This document shows positions 40,518 through 50,015 of a stretch of 51,910 nt of DNA, in pieces. Within the stretch, counting starts at the first letter, position 1; each line of letters starts with the position of its first letter. The notes under the pieces were generated by a model. That model had not been told where the DNA came from. It saw only the letters and a list, made by a program, of their open reading frames with translations, and made no database searches. Where the stretch lies: assembly GCF_018398875.1 (NCBI RefSeq), contig NZ_JAGWDK010000036.1, positions 1 to 51,910 of the forward strand, written 5' to 3'. The DNA is from Bradyrhizobium sp. sGM-13. Lineage in GTDB: Bacteria > Pseudomonadota > Alphaproteobacteria > Rhizobiales > Xanthobacteraceae. The translations under genes were made by a program, and so were the position numbers.

Positions 40518-41645
40518 TCAATTGTCTTTGCGCGCAACCAGCGGGGGTTCGGAGCCGTGCCCGTTGGCGGCGGCCGAAAGTGCGGCCATCGCCGAGAGTT
40601 CGAGTTGCGGCGCGGTGTGCTGGCGCAGCATCTTCTGATAGATCTTGACGTAGTCCGCTGCCATCCGCGCAGCGGAGAACCGCTCCTCGAAGCGGGCGCG
40701 GATCGCCTTGCGGTCCAGCGCCAGCAACCCCGGAACAGCGCGCACCGCCTCATCGACGTCGGAGACGATCCGGCCGGTCAGCCCATCCTCGATGATTTCC
40801 GGCACCGATCCGCAACGGAATGCCAGCACAGGCGTGCCGCATGCCATCGCCTCGATCATCACCAGGCCGAAGGGTTCGGGCCAGTCGATCGGGAACAGCA
40901 GCCCGGCGGCCTGGCCGAGAAATTCGCCTTTGGCGTTGTCATTGATCTCGCCGATGAATTCGATCCCGCCGCCGTCGAGCATCGGTGCAATGACGTCGCG
41001 GAAATACGCGTCGTCCGCCTTGTCGACCTTGGCTGCGATCTTGAGCGGAAGGCCCGCCGCGCGGGCAATTGCGATGGCGCGATCGGGCCGTTTCTCCGGC
41101 GAGATGCGGCCAAGAAAGGCGAGATAGCGGTCGTGCCGGTCGAGGCTGGGCGTGTGCAGGCCGACCGGTAGCCCATGATAGACGGTGTCGACGAAGTTTA
41201 CGCCCGGGAGCGGCGTCCGCTGGGCGTTCGATATCGAGACCAGCGGCATGTCGGAAAAGCGCCGGTAGAAGGGCATATGATCGGCGAGGTCCTGCCTGCC
41301 GTGAAGGGTCGTCAGTGTCCGGCTGCGCTCGCACCGGAACAGCGGGAAATGCAGATAATCGACGTGGAAATGCAGAACGTCGAACTCGTCGGCGCGCTCG
41401 CGCACCTTGTCGAGCATGACCATGTGGTGGGGCAGGGCATCGCGGACGTCGGGATCGAGGCGCAGGGCGCGGGGCGTGCAGGGAACGAGCTCGGCGGAAG
41501 TGATGGAATCCTCGCTCGCAAATAGCGTCACCTGATGCCCCTGCCGGACCAGCTCCTCGGTCAGGTAGGCAACGACCCGCTCGGTCCCGCCATAGAGCCG
41601 CGGCGGCACGCTCTCGAACAGCGGGGCAATTTGCGCAATTCTCAT
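40518..41645 (-). CDS. Glycosyltransferase family 4 protein
   Basis: A 375-residue GT-B glycosyltransferase of the family 4 type. YGGTERVVAYLTEELVRQGH is the N-terminal donor-domain signature. GRISPEKRPDRAIAIAR and EPFGLVMIEAMACGTPVLAF are the C-terminal nucleotide-sugar motifs, with the E-x7-E pair. It probably transfers a sugar in trehalose-, exopolysaccharide- or glycogen-like synthesis, but the acceptor cannot be told. The GGAGAGATC ribosome-binding site supports 41645; an extension to 41744 is untranslated leader. Confidence 0.88.
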   Translation of the reverse strand: MRIAQIAPLFESVPPRLYGGTERVVAYLTEELVRQGHQVTLFASEDSITSAELVPCTPRALRLDPDVRDALPHHMVMLDKVRERADEFDVLHFHVDYLHFPLFRCERSRTLTTLHGRQDLADHMPFYRRFSDMPLVSISNAQRTPLPGVNFVDTVYHGLPVGLHTPSLDRHDRYLAFLGRISPEKRPDRAIAIARAAGLPLKIAAKVDKADDAYFRDVIAPMLDGGGIEFIGEINDNAKGEFLGQAAGLLFPIDWPEPFGLVMIEAMACGTPVLAFRCGSVPEIIEDGLTGRIVSDVDEAVRAVPGLLALDRKAIRARFEERFSAARMAADYVKIYQKMLRQHTAPQLELSAMAALSAAANGHGSEPPLVARKDN

Positions 41646-42223
41646 TTGATCTCTCCGTTCGTGTAGCACGGGCCGGTCTTGCCACCGGGAGGGGCCGCGG
41701 CTGACCGCCTTATCGTTGATCACGTATTGTCTGCGCTGCCGCACGTGGCCGGCAGCGCGAGCCTATGAACTTGGGAGGGCCCGACTGGTTCCTAGGAAGC
41801 TGTTGGGGGGAGAGTGCGGTTGACGCTCCCCGTGCCCAACTGGCGCGGGGTCGTGCGGCTCGCCGGCAACGAGGCGATAGCCGGTCAGCCCGGCTGGGGT
41901 TTGCGATCGGACGAACCGCGTGCTGCTCCGTCGGTCAAAATTTGATCAAAATTGTCCCCGACAGCGTGTCCGCAAGATGATGCGCCGCAGGCATCTGTGG
42001 CTGCACACGGACACGTGCTGATTGCGCGTGTGGTGAGTTAATGGCAATTCCGTGCATTTCTTGGGCGAAAATACGCGCTCGGTAACCATGCCTTACGGAA
42101 CGCCTGGACTCGCCACAAAATCAATCCGATTGAGACACAATGTCGGCGAGTAGGGTTGAAACGGTGCCCGCTCGCATCACGCGATTATTATTTTGCAGAG
42201 TATGGGCTCACAGGGGGACTGTA
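41646..42223. other. Intergenic region between divergent genes
   Basis: Contains an 8-bp inverted repeat (GCGCTGCC 41733-41740, GGCAGCGC 41751-41758) near the glycosyltransferase end. The rest is without a supported gene. Promoters for both flanking genes are expected here. Confidence 0.4.
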
Positions 42224-44596
42224 ATGGGAGCTACGATCGGCATCACGCGCTGGCGAATGGAACAATTGTCCTGGGCTTCGGCCCGCGACGCCATGTGCCG
42301 GCTCAGCATCATCCCTCGGAGCAACGCGGCAGCGGCGCTGGTGCTGGCCACGATGGCCGGCTCGATGATGAGCGATCGGGCGTACGCGGCGCCTCCGGGC
42401 AGCAATGAAATCCGGATCGGCAACACCGCTCCCTATACCGGTCCGGCTTCCGCCTACGGCGTCATCGCCAAGGTCATCTCGGCCTATCTGGACAAGGTCA
42501 ACGCCGAGGGTGGCATCAATGGCCGCAAGGTCAATATGATCACCTATGACGACGCCTACGACCCCAACAAGACCATGGAGATGACCCGCAAGCTCGTCGA
42601 GGACGATCAGGTTCTCTTCACCTTGGGGACCATCGGCACCAACACCAACGCGGCGATCCAGCCCTATCTGAACTCAAAGAAAGTCCCGCAGCTTTTTGCC
42701 TTGTCGGGCGCAGCAGCCTGGGACCAGCCGCGCGAATTTCCCTGGACCATGGGCTTCCTGCCGACCTACACGGCTGAAGCGCAAATTTTTGCGCAGTATA
42801 TCCTGGAGAACCATCCCCGCAGCCGGATCGCCGTCCTCTATCAGGAGGATGGCATGGGCAAGGAGTACCTGAAAGGCCTGAAGGACGGCCTGGGCGGCAA
42901 GGTCGCGATCGTGGCCGAGGCTCCTTACAAGGTCACCGACACCAATATCGATGCGCAGATGGCCAAGCTGAAGGCGTCCAATGCCGACGTCTTCATTGAG
43001 TTCACCACGCCGAAATTCGCCATCATGGCGATCCGGCGCAGCGCCGAACTCGGCTGGCGGCCGGCCCATTTCGTGGCGTCGATCGCCAATTCGTACTCGG
43101 CCGTGATTCAGCCGGCGGGCCCGCAAAATGCGGAAGGCCTGTTGTCGGCGGCATACAGGCTGGAGGGCGAAGACGCGGCTGCGGCCGGTGACGTGGCGTT
43201 CCGCGAGTGGAGCGCCTTTATGCAGCGTTATGTCCCGAGCGTGAGCAAGACCAACGGCCAGGCCGTCCTCGGCTATCTGGTCAGCAGGACTCTGGTCGAG
43301 GTGCTGAAGAACTGCGGCGACGATCTCTCGCGCGAAAACATCATGAAGCAGGCTCGCGCGATCAAGGGCGTCCAGCTTCCCATGATGGTGCAGGGCATCC
43401 TGATCAACACCAGCCCGTCCGATCACGCGCCGATCGAGCAGATGCGGATGATGCGCTTTACCAATGGCAATTGGCAGCACTTCGGCCCGGTGCGAAGCGG
43501 CATCGATCCGGGCGCCGTCTCTGATTCGTTCAAGACGATCTTCAAGTACGGCACCGCCACCAAGCGCGATCTGGCCAACCAGCTCAACGCCAATACCGTG
43601 AGCCTGATGACGGGCTCGTTCGGCTCCACCTATGCTCAGGTGGGCGCCGATCTCGCCTCCGTGCTCGACAACGGCACGGCGCTGCGGATCCTGCCGGTCA
43701 TGGGCCGCGGATCGGTGCAGGCGGTGGCGGACATTCTGCTGCTGCGGGGCGTCGACGCCGGCATCGTGCGCAAGGACACGCTCGCCTATCTCGACCGCAA
43801 GGACTTCGCCAAGGACATCCGCAACCAGTTCGTCTACGTGGCCAAGATGTTCAACGAGGAAATGCACGTCCTCGCGCCGCGGACGATCACCAACATGCGG
43901 GAACTCGACGGCAAGACCGTGGTGGTCGATTTGCCCGACAGTTCGACATTCGTGACCGCGATTAACGTGTTCGAGCGGCTCGGGATCAGGCCGCATCTGA
44001 TCTACCAGGAGCCGCGACTGGCGGTGGACATGCTGCGCAAGGGTGAGGTCGACGCAATCGTTGCGATCGAAGGCAAGCCGTTGCAATGGTTGAACCAGGT
44101 CAACGATCGCAACCTGCATCTGGTCCCGGTCGACTACGCCAAGACGCTGCAGGAGGAATATCTGCCTTCCAAGCTTTCTTCGGCGGACTACCCGGGCCTT
44201 GTGCCGGATGGCGGCTACGTCGAGACGGTTGCGGCAGAGGCGGTGCTGGCGTCGTATAACTGGGCGCCGAACAGCGATCGCTACCGCCGCCTGTCGCTGC
44301 TGGTGGACACGATGTTCGACAAGGTCGCGCAGTTGCAGCGTCCGCCGTTCCATCCGAAGTGGAGGGAAATGGCGCCGCGGGCGACGGTGTCCGGCTGGAC
44401 CCGCTTCAAGGCGGCACAGGAATGGCTCGACCGCAACATGCCTCCGGGCGCGGCCGTATCGGCAGCATCGGGTGCCGTGCCGGCGCCGGTCGCCGCGCCA
44501 GCCGCCGCCGCATTTTCCCCGCAGGAGCGCGATCCGCTATATCGCGAATTCCTGGAATGGCGTGCCAGCCGCGCCAAGGCCGGCGCGAACAGGTAA
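42224..44596 (+). CDS. Fused periplasmic binding protein: Leu/Ile/Val-type plus TAXI-type domains
   Basis: About 790 residues. A signal peptide lies around AAAALVLATMAGSMMSDRAY. The first half is a branched-chain-amino-acid-type receptor (Peripla_BP_6): RIGNTAPYTGPASAYGVIAK, then GRKVNMITYDDAYDPNKTME. From about residue 450 a TAXI/TRAP-type receptor follows: TVSLMTGSFGSTYAQVGADL, LRILPVMGRGSVQAVADIL and DAIVAIEGKPLQWL. Two solute-binding domains in one exported chain is an unusual arrangement. The start is not firm: 42224 has an AGGGGGACT ribosome-binding site; 42140 and 42293 are alternatives. No transport permease lies next to it, so the partner is unknown. Confidence 0.82.
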   Translation: MGATIGITRWRMEQLSWASARDAMCRLSIIPRSNAAAALVLATMAGSMMSDRAYAAPPGSNEIRIGNTAPYTGPASAYGVIAKVISAYLDKVNAEGGINGRKVNMITYDDAYDPNKTMEMTRKLVEDDQVLFTLGTIGTNTNAAIQPYLNSKKVPQLFALSGAAAWDQPREFPWTMGFLPTYTAEAQIFAQYILENHPRSRIAVLYQEDGMGKEYLKGLKDGLGGKVAIVAEAPYKVTDTNIDAQMAKLKASNADVFIEFTTPKFAIMAIRRSAELGWRPAHFVASIANSYSAVIQPAGPQNAEGLLSAAYRLEGEDAAAAGDVAFREWSAFMQRYVPSVSKTNGQAVLGYLVSRTLVEVLKNCGDDLSRENIMKQARAIKGVQLPMMVQGILINTSPSDHAPIEQMRMMRFTNGNWQHFGPVRSGIDPGAVSDSFKTIFKYGTATKRDLANQLNANTVSLMTGSFGSTYAQVGADLASVLDNGTALRILPVMGRGSVQAVADILLLRGVDAGIVRKDTLAYLDRKDFAKDIRNQFVYVAKMFNEEMHVLAPRTITNMRELDGKTVVVDLPDSSTFVTAINVFERLGIRPHLIYQEPRLAVDMLRKGEVDAIVAIEGKPLQWLNQVNDRNLHLVPVDYAKTLQEEYLPSKLSSADYPGLVPDGGYVETVAAEAVLASYNWAPNSDRYRRLSLLVDTMFDKVAQLQRPPFHPKWREMAPRATVSGWTRFKAAQEWLDRNMPPGAAVSAASGAVPAPVAAPAAAAFSPQERDPLYREFLEWRASRAKAGANR

Positions 44597-44622
44597 TTGC
44601 GGAAACCAAGATTGATGATGGG

Positions 44623-44652
44623 AACGGCCCGCCTCGGCGGACCGTTTTATTT
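44623..44652 (+). terminator. Rho-independent terminator
   Basis: AACGG (44623-44627) pairs with CCGTT (44642-44646), and CCGCC pairs with GGCGG around a 2-nt loop, with one mismatch between. TTATTTT follows. Confidence 0.65.
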
Positions 44653-44799
44653 TCGGCAGGGGGCGGGCCTTGCCGCCTGCGAACGGATGGCGTCATGCCG
44701 ACAATGCAGGGCTCAGCCGCACAAAATAGTGTATCGGCAAGCATCAAAGCGCCGGACCCTGTTCCCGCGCCACCACGCCAAAAATTTCGGAGGAAGTTC

Positions 44800-46026
44800 A
44801 TGTCGGCTCTGCCACTATCGGGCATCAAAATTCTCGACCTGACGCGGGTGCTCGCTGGTCCTCTGTCGGCGCAGATGCTCGCCGATCTCGGCGCCGAGGT
44901 GATCAAGATCGAACGTCCCGGCGGCGGCGACGACGCGCGCGCCTTCGGCCCGCCTTACCTGAAGGACCCTGAGGGCAAGCAGAACAATAACAACTCGTTC
45001 TACCTCTGCGCCAACCGCAACAAGAAATCCCTCACCGTCAATATCGCGGCCCCGGAGGGCCAGGAGATCATTCGCGAGCTCGCCAAGAGCTGCGACGTGA
45101 TGATGGAGAATTACAAGGTCGGCGATCTCAAGCGCTACGGGCTCGATTACGAGTCGATCAAGGCGATCAACCCCGGCATCATCTATTGCTCGGTTACCGG
45201 CTTCGGCCAGACCGGCCCTTACGCGCCGCGCGCCGGTTACGACGCGATCCTGCAGGCAATGGGCGGCTTGATGAGCGTCACCGGCCATATCGACGGCGAG
45301 CCCGGCGCCGGCCCGATGAAGGTCGGCCCCTCGATCGTCGACTACATGACGGGCATGAACGCCTCGATCGGCATTCTGGCCGCGCTCTATCACCGCAAGG
45401 TCAATGGCGGGGAGGGACAGCATGTCGACGTCTGCCTGTTCGACACCGTGATCGCCGCGCTGTCGCATTACGCGCAGATCTTTCTCGTCAACGGTCAGAC
45501 CCCGCCGCGGCGCGGCACCTGGGGCAATGGCGGCATGCCGGCCGGCGTGTTCCGCTGCACCGATGGGGAATTGATGCTGGTGGTCGGCAATGACGGCCAG
45601 TTCCAGCGCACCTGCGCCGTGCTCGGCGCGCCGGAGCTAGCGACCGATCCGCGCTTCGTCAAGAACAACGACCGCGTCGTCCACGGCAAGGAGATCATGG
45701 CGATCTTCGCCGGACTGTTCCTGAAGAAGCCGGTGGCTTACTGGCTGGAGGAGCTGGAGAAGGCCGGCGTGCCCTCCGGTCCGATCAACGATTTCTCGCA
45801 GGTGTTCAACGATCCCCACGTGCAGTCGCGCGGCATGCAGGTCAAGGTCAACCATCCGCTGCAGTCCGACCTGTCGCTGATCCGCAACGCCATCACGTTC
45901 TCCGGCACCCCGGTGAAGGACTATCGCGCCCCGCCGCTGCTCGGCGCGAATACCAAGGACGTGCTGGCGACGATCGGCTACGACGAGGCGAAGGTGGAGG
46001 AGCTGAAGGAGAAGAGGATCGTCTGA
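44800..46026 (+). CDS. Family III CoA-transferase (CaiB/BaiF type)
   Basis: A 408-residue family III CoA-transferase. GIKILDLTRVLAGPLSAQML is the characteristic start, LGAEVIKIERPGGGDDAR the CoA-binding loop, and Asp181 in GPSIVDYMTGMNAS is the probable catalytic aspartate. RNKKSLTVNI and SVTGFGQTGPY also fit. It moves CoA between carboxylic acids, but the acid pair is unknown. The GGAGGAAG ribosome-binding site at 44789-44796 supports the start. It may work with the monooxygenase-like protein and the LysR regulator that follow. Confidence 0.92.
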   Translation: MSALPLSGIKILDLTRVLAGPLSAQMLADLGAEVIKIERPGGGDDARAFGPPYLKDPEGKQNNNNSFYLCANRNKKSLTVNIAAPEGQEIIRELAKSCDVMMENYKVGDLKRYGLDYESIKAINPGIIYCSVTGFGQTGPYAPRAGYDAILQAMGGLMSVTGHIDGEPGAGPMKVGPSIVDYMTGMNASIGILAALYHRKVNGGEGQHVDVCLFDTVIAALSHYAQIFLVNGQTPPRRGTWGNGGMPAGVFRCTDGELMLVVGNDGQFQRTCAVLGAPELATDPRFVKNNDRVVHGKEIMAIFAGLFLKKPVAYWLEELEKAGVPSGPINDFSQVFNDPHVQSRGMQVKVNHPLQSDLSLIRNAITFSGTPVKDYRAPPLLGANTKDVLATIGYDEAKVEELKEKRIV

Positions 46027-46053
46027 TCTCGCGACCGCGCAGGGTCGGCAATC

Positions 46054-46380
46054 TTAACGTAGCCCCTGCCGGTCGACCAGGATCCGATGGATCTGAATGA
46101 ACTCGGGGAGTTCGATCAGGAATTCCGGATCGCGCTCGAGATGATGAACCTGGGTCGGCTCGCCCTTGGTGAAGGCGGTCATCGAATCGAGATCGCTCCA
46201 GTACGAGATGGTCGTGAACCAGCTCTCATGTTCACGATCTTCGCGGAACAATTGCACGCCAAGCGCCGTCTTCTCCAGCGGCGGGATTCCTTCGGCTTTG
46301 ATATAGGCTTCATAGCTATCCGCGATCTCGGGCCGCGTTCGGCCGCGCCAGATGCGCGCGATGGTCGGCTGGGTTGGCAT
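46054..46380 (-). CDS. Antibiotic biosynthesis monooxygenase-like (ABM) protein
   Basis: A 108-residue dimeric alpha/beta barrel type protein: ARIWRGRTRPEIADSYEAYI, then GVQLFREDREHESWFTTISY and WSDLDSMTAFTKGEP. A GGAG 6 bp upstream favours the Met at 46380 over 46386. ABM-type proteins often degrade small aromatics or haem. The reaction here is unknown. It ends facing the CoA-transferase gene. Confidence 0.72.
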   Translation of the reverse strand: MPTQPTIARIWRGRTRPEIADSYEAYIKAEGIPPLEKTALGVQLFREDREHESWFTTISYWSDLDSMTAFTKGEPTQVHHLERDPEFLIELPEFIQIHRILVDRQGLR

Positions 46381-46448
46381 CGGCATCTCCGTTGCTGGAA
46401 TACGACAACCCCAAAGCCGGCCCGAGCGTTCCCGGTTGTTCGGATGCA

Positions 46449-47402
46449 CTAGCTCCGCTTCGCGCGCGCTATCCGCTTTGGCTTGATGTCCGCCACGACG
46501 GGCGCCACCGACTGCGCGAACAGTTTTGCCACCGGACTGAGCGACCGCTCCTTCAGTGCGATCAGGCCGATCGCGCCGCGCGTGGTCGGCAGTCGCACAT
46601 CGACGGCGGTCAATTGTGGGTGTTCGTTCGGTGCGGTCAGCATCGCGCGGGGATGGATGCCGAGGAAATTGCCGTTGCCGACCAGCACGCTCAGCGAATA
46701 GGTGCACGCCGTGGTCACTGTCGCGCTCGGAAATTCCAGGCCTTGATCCTCAAAGGCACCGCGCATGACTCCCGTGAGAAAGCCCGCCGGCGGTGGAAAC
46801 ACCCACGGCTCGTGGACGAGGTCGGCCAGGGCAACGTTGCGGCGCTTGGCCCATTTGCTACGCTTGCTGCAAAGCACGACTAACTCGTCGTGAAACAGCG
46901 TCTCGACGGCGAGATCCTCATTGCCGGCCATTGATGCCAGCCGGCTGATGACAATTTCGACGTCGCGCTGACGCAACTGCCGCAGCAGCACGTCGGTCGG
47001 GCCAACGGTCAGTTCGAACCGCATGCGCGGATAGCGCGGCACCAGGCGGTTGAATACCGCTGACGCGACCGCCGACATCGGCGGCGTGGTGCCGATCCGC
47101 AGCTCGCCAACCTCGGGGTCGGCGAGCGAAGCAATCTCGCTTATGCCATGCCGCAATTCGTTGAACACGATGGCGCTGCGCTCAAGCAGAGCCCGTCCGT
47201 AGACCGTCGGCGTCACGCCCTGCGACGAACGATCGAGCAGCGGCGCGCCGACAGCGTGCTCCAGCTCAGAGATCGCGTAGGAGACAGCGGGCTGCGTGAT
47301 CGAAAGATGCGCGGCCGCCTTGGCCATGCTGCCGGTCTCGGCCGTGGTCTGAAATACATGCAGGTCACGCAGCTTGATGCGTCGGTCGACATTCCAGACC
47401 AC
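46449..47402 (-). CDS. LysR-family transcriptional regulator
   Basis: A 317-residue LysR regulator. The helix-turn-helix is KLRDLHVFQTTAETGSMAKA, then AAHLSITQPAVSYAISELE. The effector-binding domain has RIGTTPPMSAVASAV and DVEIVISRL. It is divergent from the TTT receptor gene at 47527, with about 125 bp between them, so it probably controls that gene in response to a carboxylate. Confidence 0.9.
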   Translation of the reverse strand: MVWNVDRRIKLRDLHVFQTTAETGSMAKAAAHLSITQPAVSYAISELEHAVGAPLLDRSSQGVTPTVYGRALLERSAIVFNELRHGISEIASLADPEVGELRIGTTPPMSAVASAVFNRLVPRYPRMRFELTVGPTDVLLRQLRQRDVEIVISRLASMAGNEDLAVETLFHDELVVLCSKRSKWAKRRNVALADLVHEPWVFPPPAGFLTGVMRGAFEDQGLEFPSATVTTACTYSLSVLVGNGNFLGIHPRAMLTAPNEHPQLTAVDVRLPTTRGAIGLIALKERSLSPVAKLFAQSVAPVVADIKPKRIARAKRS

Positions 47403-47526
47403 GGCAAGGCTCCAATAAATGAATTTTATCGCCTTATAAGGAGAACGAGACTTCCTTTATGTATCATTGAGGTACACGGTCGCCCGGTCAAGACAATACG
47501 AGCATCTCCATCGACGGGGGCATCCG

Positions 47527-48489
47527 ATGCGCAAGATCCGAATAATATTGGCGGCTTCCCTCGGCCTCCTCTTCAGCGGCCCCGCCGCCGCACAGAGCAG
47601 CGAAGCCACGATCCGGATTGTCTTGCCGTATCCGGCCGGCGGCGTCGGCGACACCGCAGCACGGATGATTGCCGAGTCCATGCGTGCGCGGCTCAACCGA
47701 ACTGTCATCGTCGAGAACAAGCCCGGCGCGGCGGGACGCCTGGGCGTGCAGGCGGTCAAGGACGCTCCCTCCGATGGCAGCGTCTTGCTGTTCACGCCGA
47801 TCGCGCCCATGGCGCTGTTTCCGCACGTCTATGACAACCTCGCTTACGATCCTGCGCGCGACTTCCAGCCGATATCGCAGGTCGGCACCTACGATCTTGC
47901 CATGGCTGTCGGCGCCAATGTGCCCGCCAAAGACCTCAAGGAGCTGGTCGACTGGCTGAAGGCCCATGCCGATCAGGCGGCCTACGGCACGCCGGCCGCG
48001 GGATCGTTGCCGCACTTCTTCGCGGTGCTGTTCGCTCGCCATGCCGGCCTGGAGCTTCGTCACGTCGCTTACAAGGGCAACCCGCAGGCCATCACCGATC
48101 TCATTGGCGGTCACCTGCCGATGTTCTTCACCTCGACACAGGATCTCGTCGAAGCTCACAAAGCCGGGCGTGTCCGCGTCTTGGCAACGTCGGGGCGGGC
48201 GCGGTCGCCGGTGCTGCCCGACGTGCCGACGTTCACGGAAAGCGGCTATGGCATTCACGGCGAGGGTTGGTACGGGATCTATGCCCCGGCCAGGACGCCT
48301 GCCGAGGTGGTCGCGCAATTGAACCAGGCCGTGGTCAAAGCCGTGCGCAGTGATGAATTCAGCAAGCGGCTGACACCGCTCGGCGTCCAGCCGACAGGGA
48401 CACCGGCCCAGGAATTTGTGCAGATTCAGAAATCGGATTCCGAGCTGTGGGGGCCGGTGATCAAGGCGTCTGGCTTCAAACCCGAGTAG
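47527..48489 (+). CDS. Tripartite tricarboxylate transporter (TTT/Bug) receptor
   Basis: A 320-residue periplasmic solute receptor of the Bug family. Signal peptide MRKIRIILAASLGLLFSGPA is followed by RIVLPYPAGGVGDTAARMIA, and VENKPGAAGRLGVQAV plus DVPTFTESGYGIHGEGWYG are the family motifs. Bug proteins bind carboxylates and some aromatics; the transporter subunits TctA/TctB are not in this window. An orphan receptor is common in this family. A later ATG in the frame is the better start than 47467. Confidence 0.92.
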   Translation: MRKIRIILAASLGLLFSGPAAAQSSEATIRIVLPYPAGGVGDTAARMIAESMRARLNRTVIVENKPGAAGRLGVQAVKDAPSDGSVLLFTPIAPMALFPHVYDNLAYDPARDFQPISQVGTYDLAMAVGANVPAKDLKELVDWLKAHADQAAYGTPAAGSLPHFFAVLFARHAGLELRHVAYKGNPQAITDLIGGHLPMFFTSTQDLVEAHKAGRVRVLATSGRARSPVLPDVPTFTESGYGIHGEGWYGIYAPARTPAEVVAQLNQAVVKAVRSDEFSKRLTPLGVQPTGTPAQEFVQIQKSDSELWGPVIKASGFKPE

Positions 48490-48575
48490 GCGGTAGCTCC
48501 CGTCCAGGTGCTCTCCAGCTCCCTGAAGACCTGCGAATTGCTGCCCTACGACCTTCGGCGATTTGCGCCAGACAA

Positions 48576-48601
48576 CGAGGCCGACTGAACTGCCGGCCTC
48601 G
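48576..48601. terminator. Hairpin between convergent genes
   Basis: CGAGGCCG (48576-48583) and CGGCCTCG (48594-48601) form an 8-bp perfect stem between the TTT receptor and the haloperoxidase-family gene. Confidence 0.5.
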
Positions 48602-48612
48602 GCGTTACTCGA

Positions 48613-49869
48613 TCAGCGTTTCTGCTGGGCATCGGCCACGGCGCCCAGCATCTGCGTGCCAAGCGTCAGGTCACCAATTTTCTTTCCCATTTCTTTGCCG
48701 GCTTCGGTGGAGAAGCGGTAGTGAAAGCCGGCATAAATGCGCGCGCTGGAAACCTCGTCGCTATAGTCCTGCAGCCGCGTCCACTTGCGTGTAGCGCCGG
48801 CAGCCGTCGGGCTCGTCAGCGTGATCTCGCCGATTTCGTTGCCCACCACATGCTGCAGCACCGTCGAGATGGCGCTGGCGACGATGCAATGCGCGCAGGG
48901 ATATTCCGGGTGCATCGGCGTCACGCCCAAAGGCTGCCAGGATGCCTCGCGCGGGGTCGCGGAATTGGACGTGAGGTCGGCGTTGCGGATGGCTGTCACA
49001 GGACGCCAGAGATTGTAGGCATATTTCGCATCGAATACGGCGATGAAGGCATCAGCGCCGGCCATCGATGTCAGCGCATACAGGCGGGCGCAATCGACCA
49101 GGTCCATCTTCCGGATCGAGGCGACCTGGCGGACAATCGCATTGTAGGTTCTGGGCCCCGTGAAGAACCAGAAGCGGGCGATTGCCGTCTGCTCGGCCGA
49201 GCGCTTCGCGCTGGCATTGCTGCCGATCTCGCGGATTTCGTTCAAATCCCTGGTCCAGGTTTCGGATGTCAGCGCGGGAGGTGGGCCGGCGCGAAATTGC
49301 GACGCGCTAACCATCACGAAGGGCTTGATCTTCGAACTCTTGGACTCGATCGGTATCGTGGTCGGCACATAGACGCCGGCTGTGGTGGCGGGCCGGTAAT
49401 CTTCCGGTGTGTTGCTACCGTCATTGGCGCGCAAGGCGATGATCCCGGCGGCAGCCTTTTTGCCGAGCTCGACGCCCTTCGACTTCGCCTCGTCCTCAGC
49501 CATCCCGGCGAGGGAGCCGGCAAGCGCAGCATCGAGATCGGCCTTCTTGTCGGGATGGAGCGCCAGCAGTACGTCATACGCCGCAGCAGCCGCGGCGGCT
49601 TCCCTTGACGCGGCGCGGTCCGCGGAGAGGTTGAGCTTGTAAGACGCATAGCGCCTGTCGATGGCGTTGACCGCCTCGAACATCGCAACGTGAAGCATTG
49701 CCTGTCCGCGGGCATTCGGGGCATTTGCCATCTGCTTTTCGACCGCGATCGCGTCGGCCTTGGCGTTCCAGTCCATGATGACGTCGCCGCGGGCGGCGGT
49801 GGCAAACAGTGCGACCGCGAGGGCGCTGCCGATCTGAATGGCCGGTGAGAACCCTGATGTTGGCTTCAT
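48613..49869 (-). CDS. Vanadium haloperoxidase / PAP2-family secreted protein
   Basis: A 418-residue exported protein with a signal peptide (SALAVALFATAARG). It has the three vanadate- or phosphate-pocket motifs of the family: K-x6-RP in KYAYNLWRPVTAIR, a P-x-x-H motif, and S-x-R-x5-H in SARIYAGFHYRF. The second motif reads PCAHCIVASA instead of the usual PSGHA, so the Ser-Gly pair is replaced by Cys-Ala. It may be a phosphatase, haloperoxidase or an altered relative. Divergent from the CadC-type regulator at 50016. Confidence 0.82.
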   Translation of the reverse strand: MKPTSGFSPAIQIGSALAVALFATAARGDVIMDWNAKADAIAVEKQMANAPNARGQAMLHVAMFEAVNAIDRRYASYKLNLSADRAASREAAAAAAAYDVLLALHPDKKADLDAALAGSLAGMAEDEAKSKGVELGKKAAAGIIALRANDGSNTPEDYRPATTAGVYVPTTIPIESKSSKIKPFVMVSASQFRAGPPPALTSETWTRDLNEIREIGSNASAKRSAEQTAIARFWFFTGPRTYNAIVRQVASIRKMDLVDCARLYALTSMAGADAFIAVFDAKYAYNLWRPVTAIRNADLTSNSATPREASWQPLGVTPMHPEYPCAHCIVASAISTVLQHVVGNEIGEITLTSPTAAGATRKWTRLQDYSDEVSSARIYAGFHYRFSTEAGKEMGKKIGDLTLGTQMLGAVADAQQKR

Positions 49870-50015
49870 TGGAACTTCTCCTTGCGTGTCGCCCCGAAAG
49901 AGGGCTTGCCCGAAGGTCCCACATTCGGGAGCGTGGCAGCCGTGAAGAACCAGTGAAATTGTGATGAAATGCGCTAGATTGTCCGCGGACGCCGGATAGG
50001 CCGCGTATTACAAAG

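Noticed and set aside
42674..44353. Minus-strand open frame of 559 codons
   Set aside because: Lies wholly antisense to the fused periplasmic binding protein. His/Arg/Val-rich composition is typical of GC-rich shadow frames.
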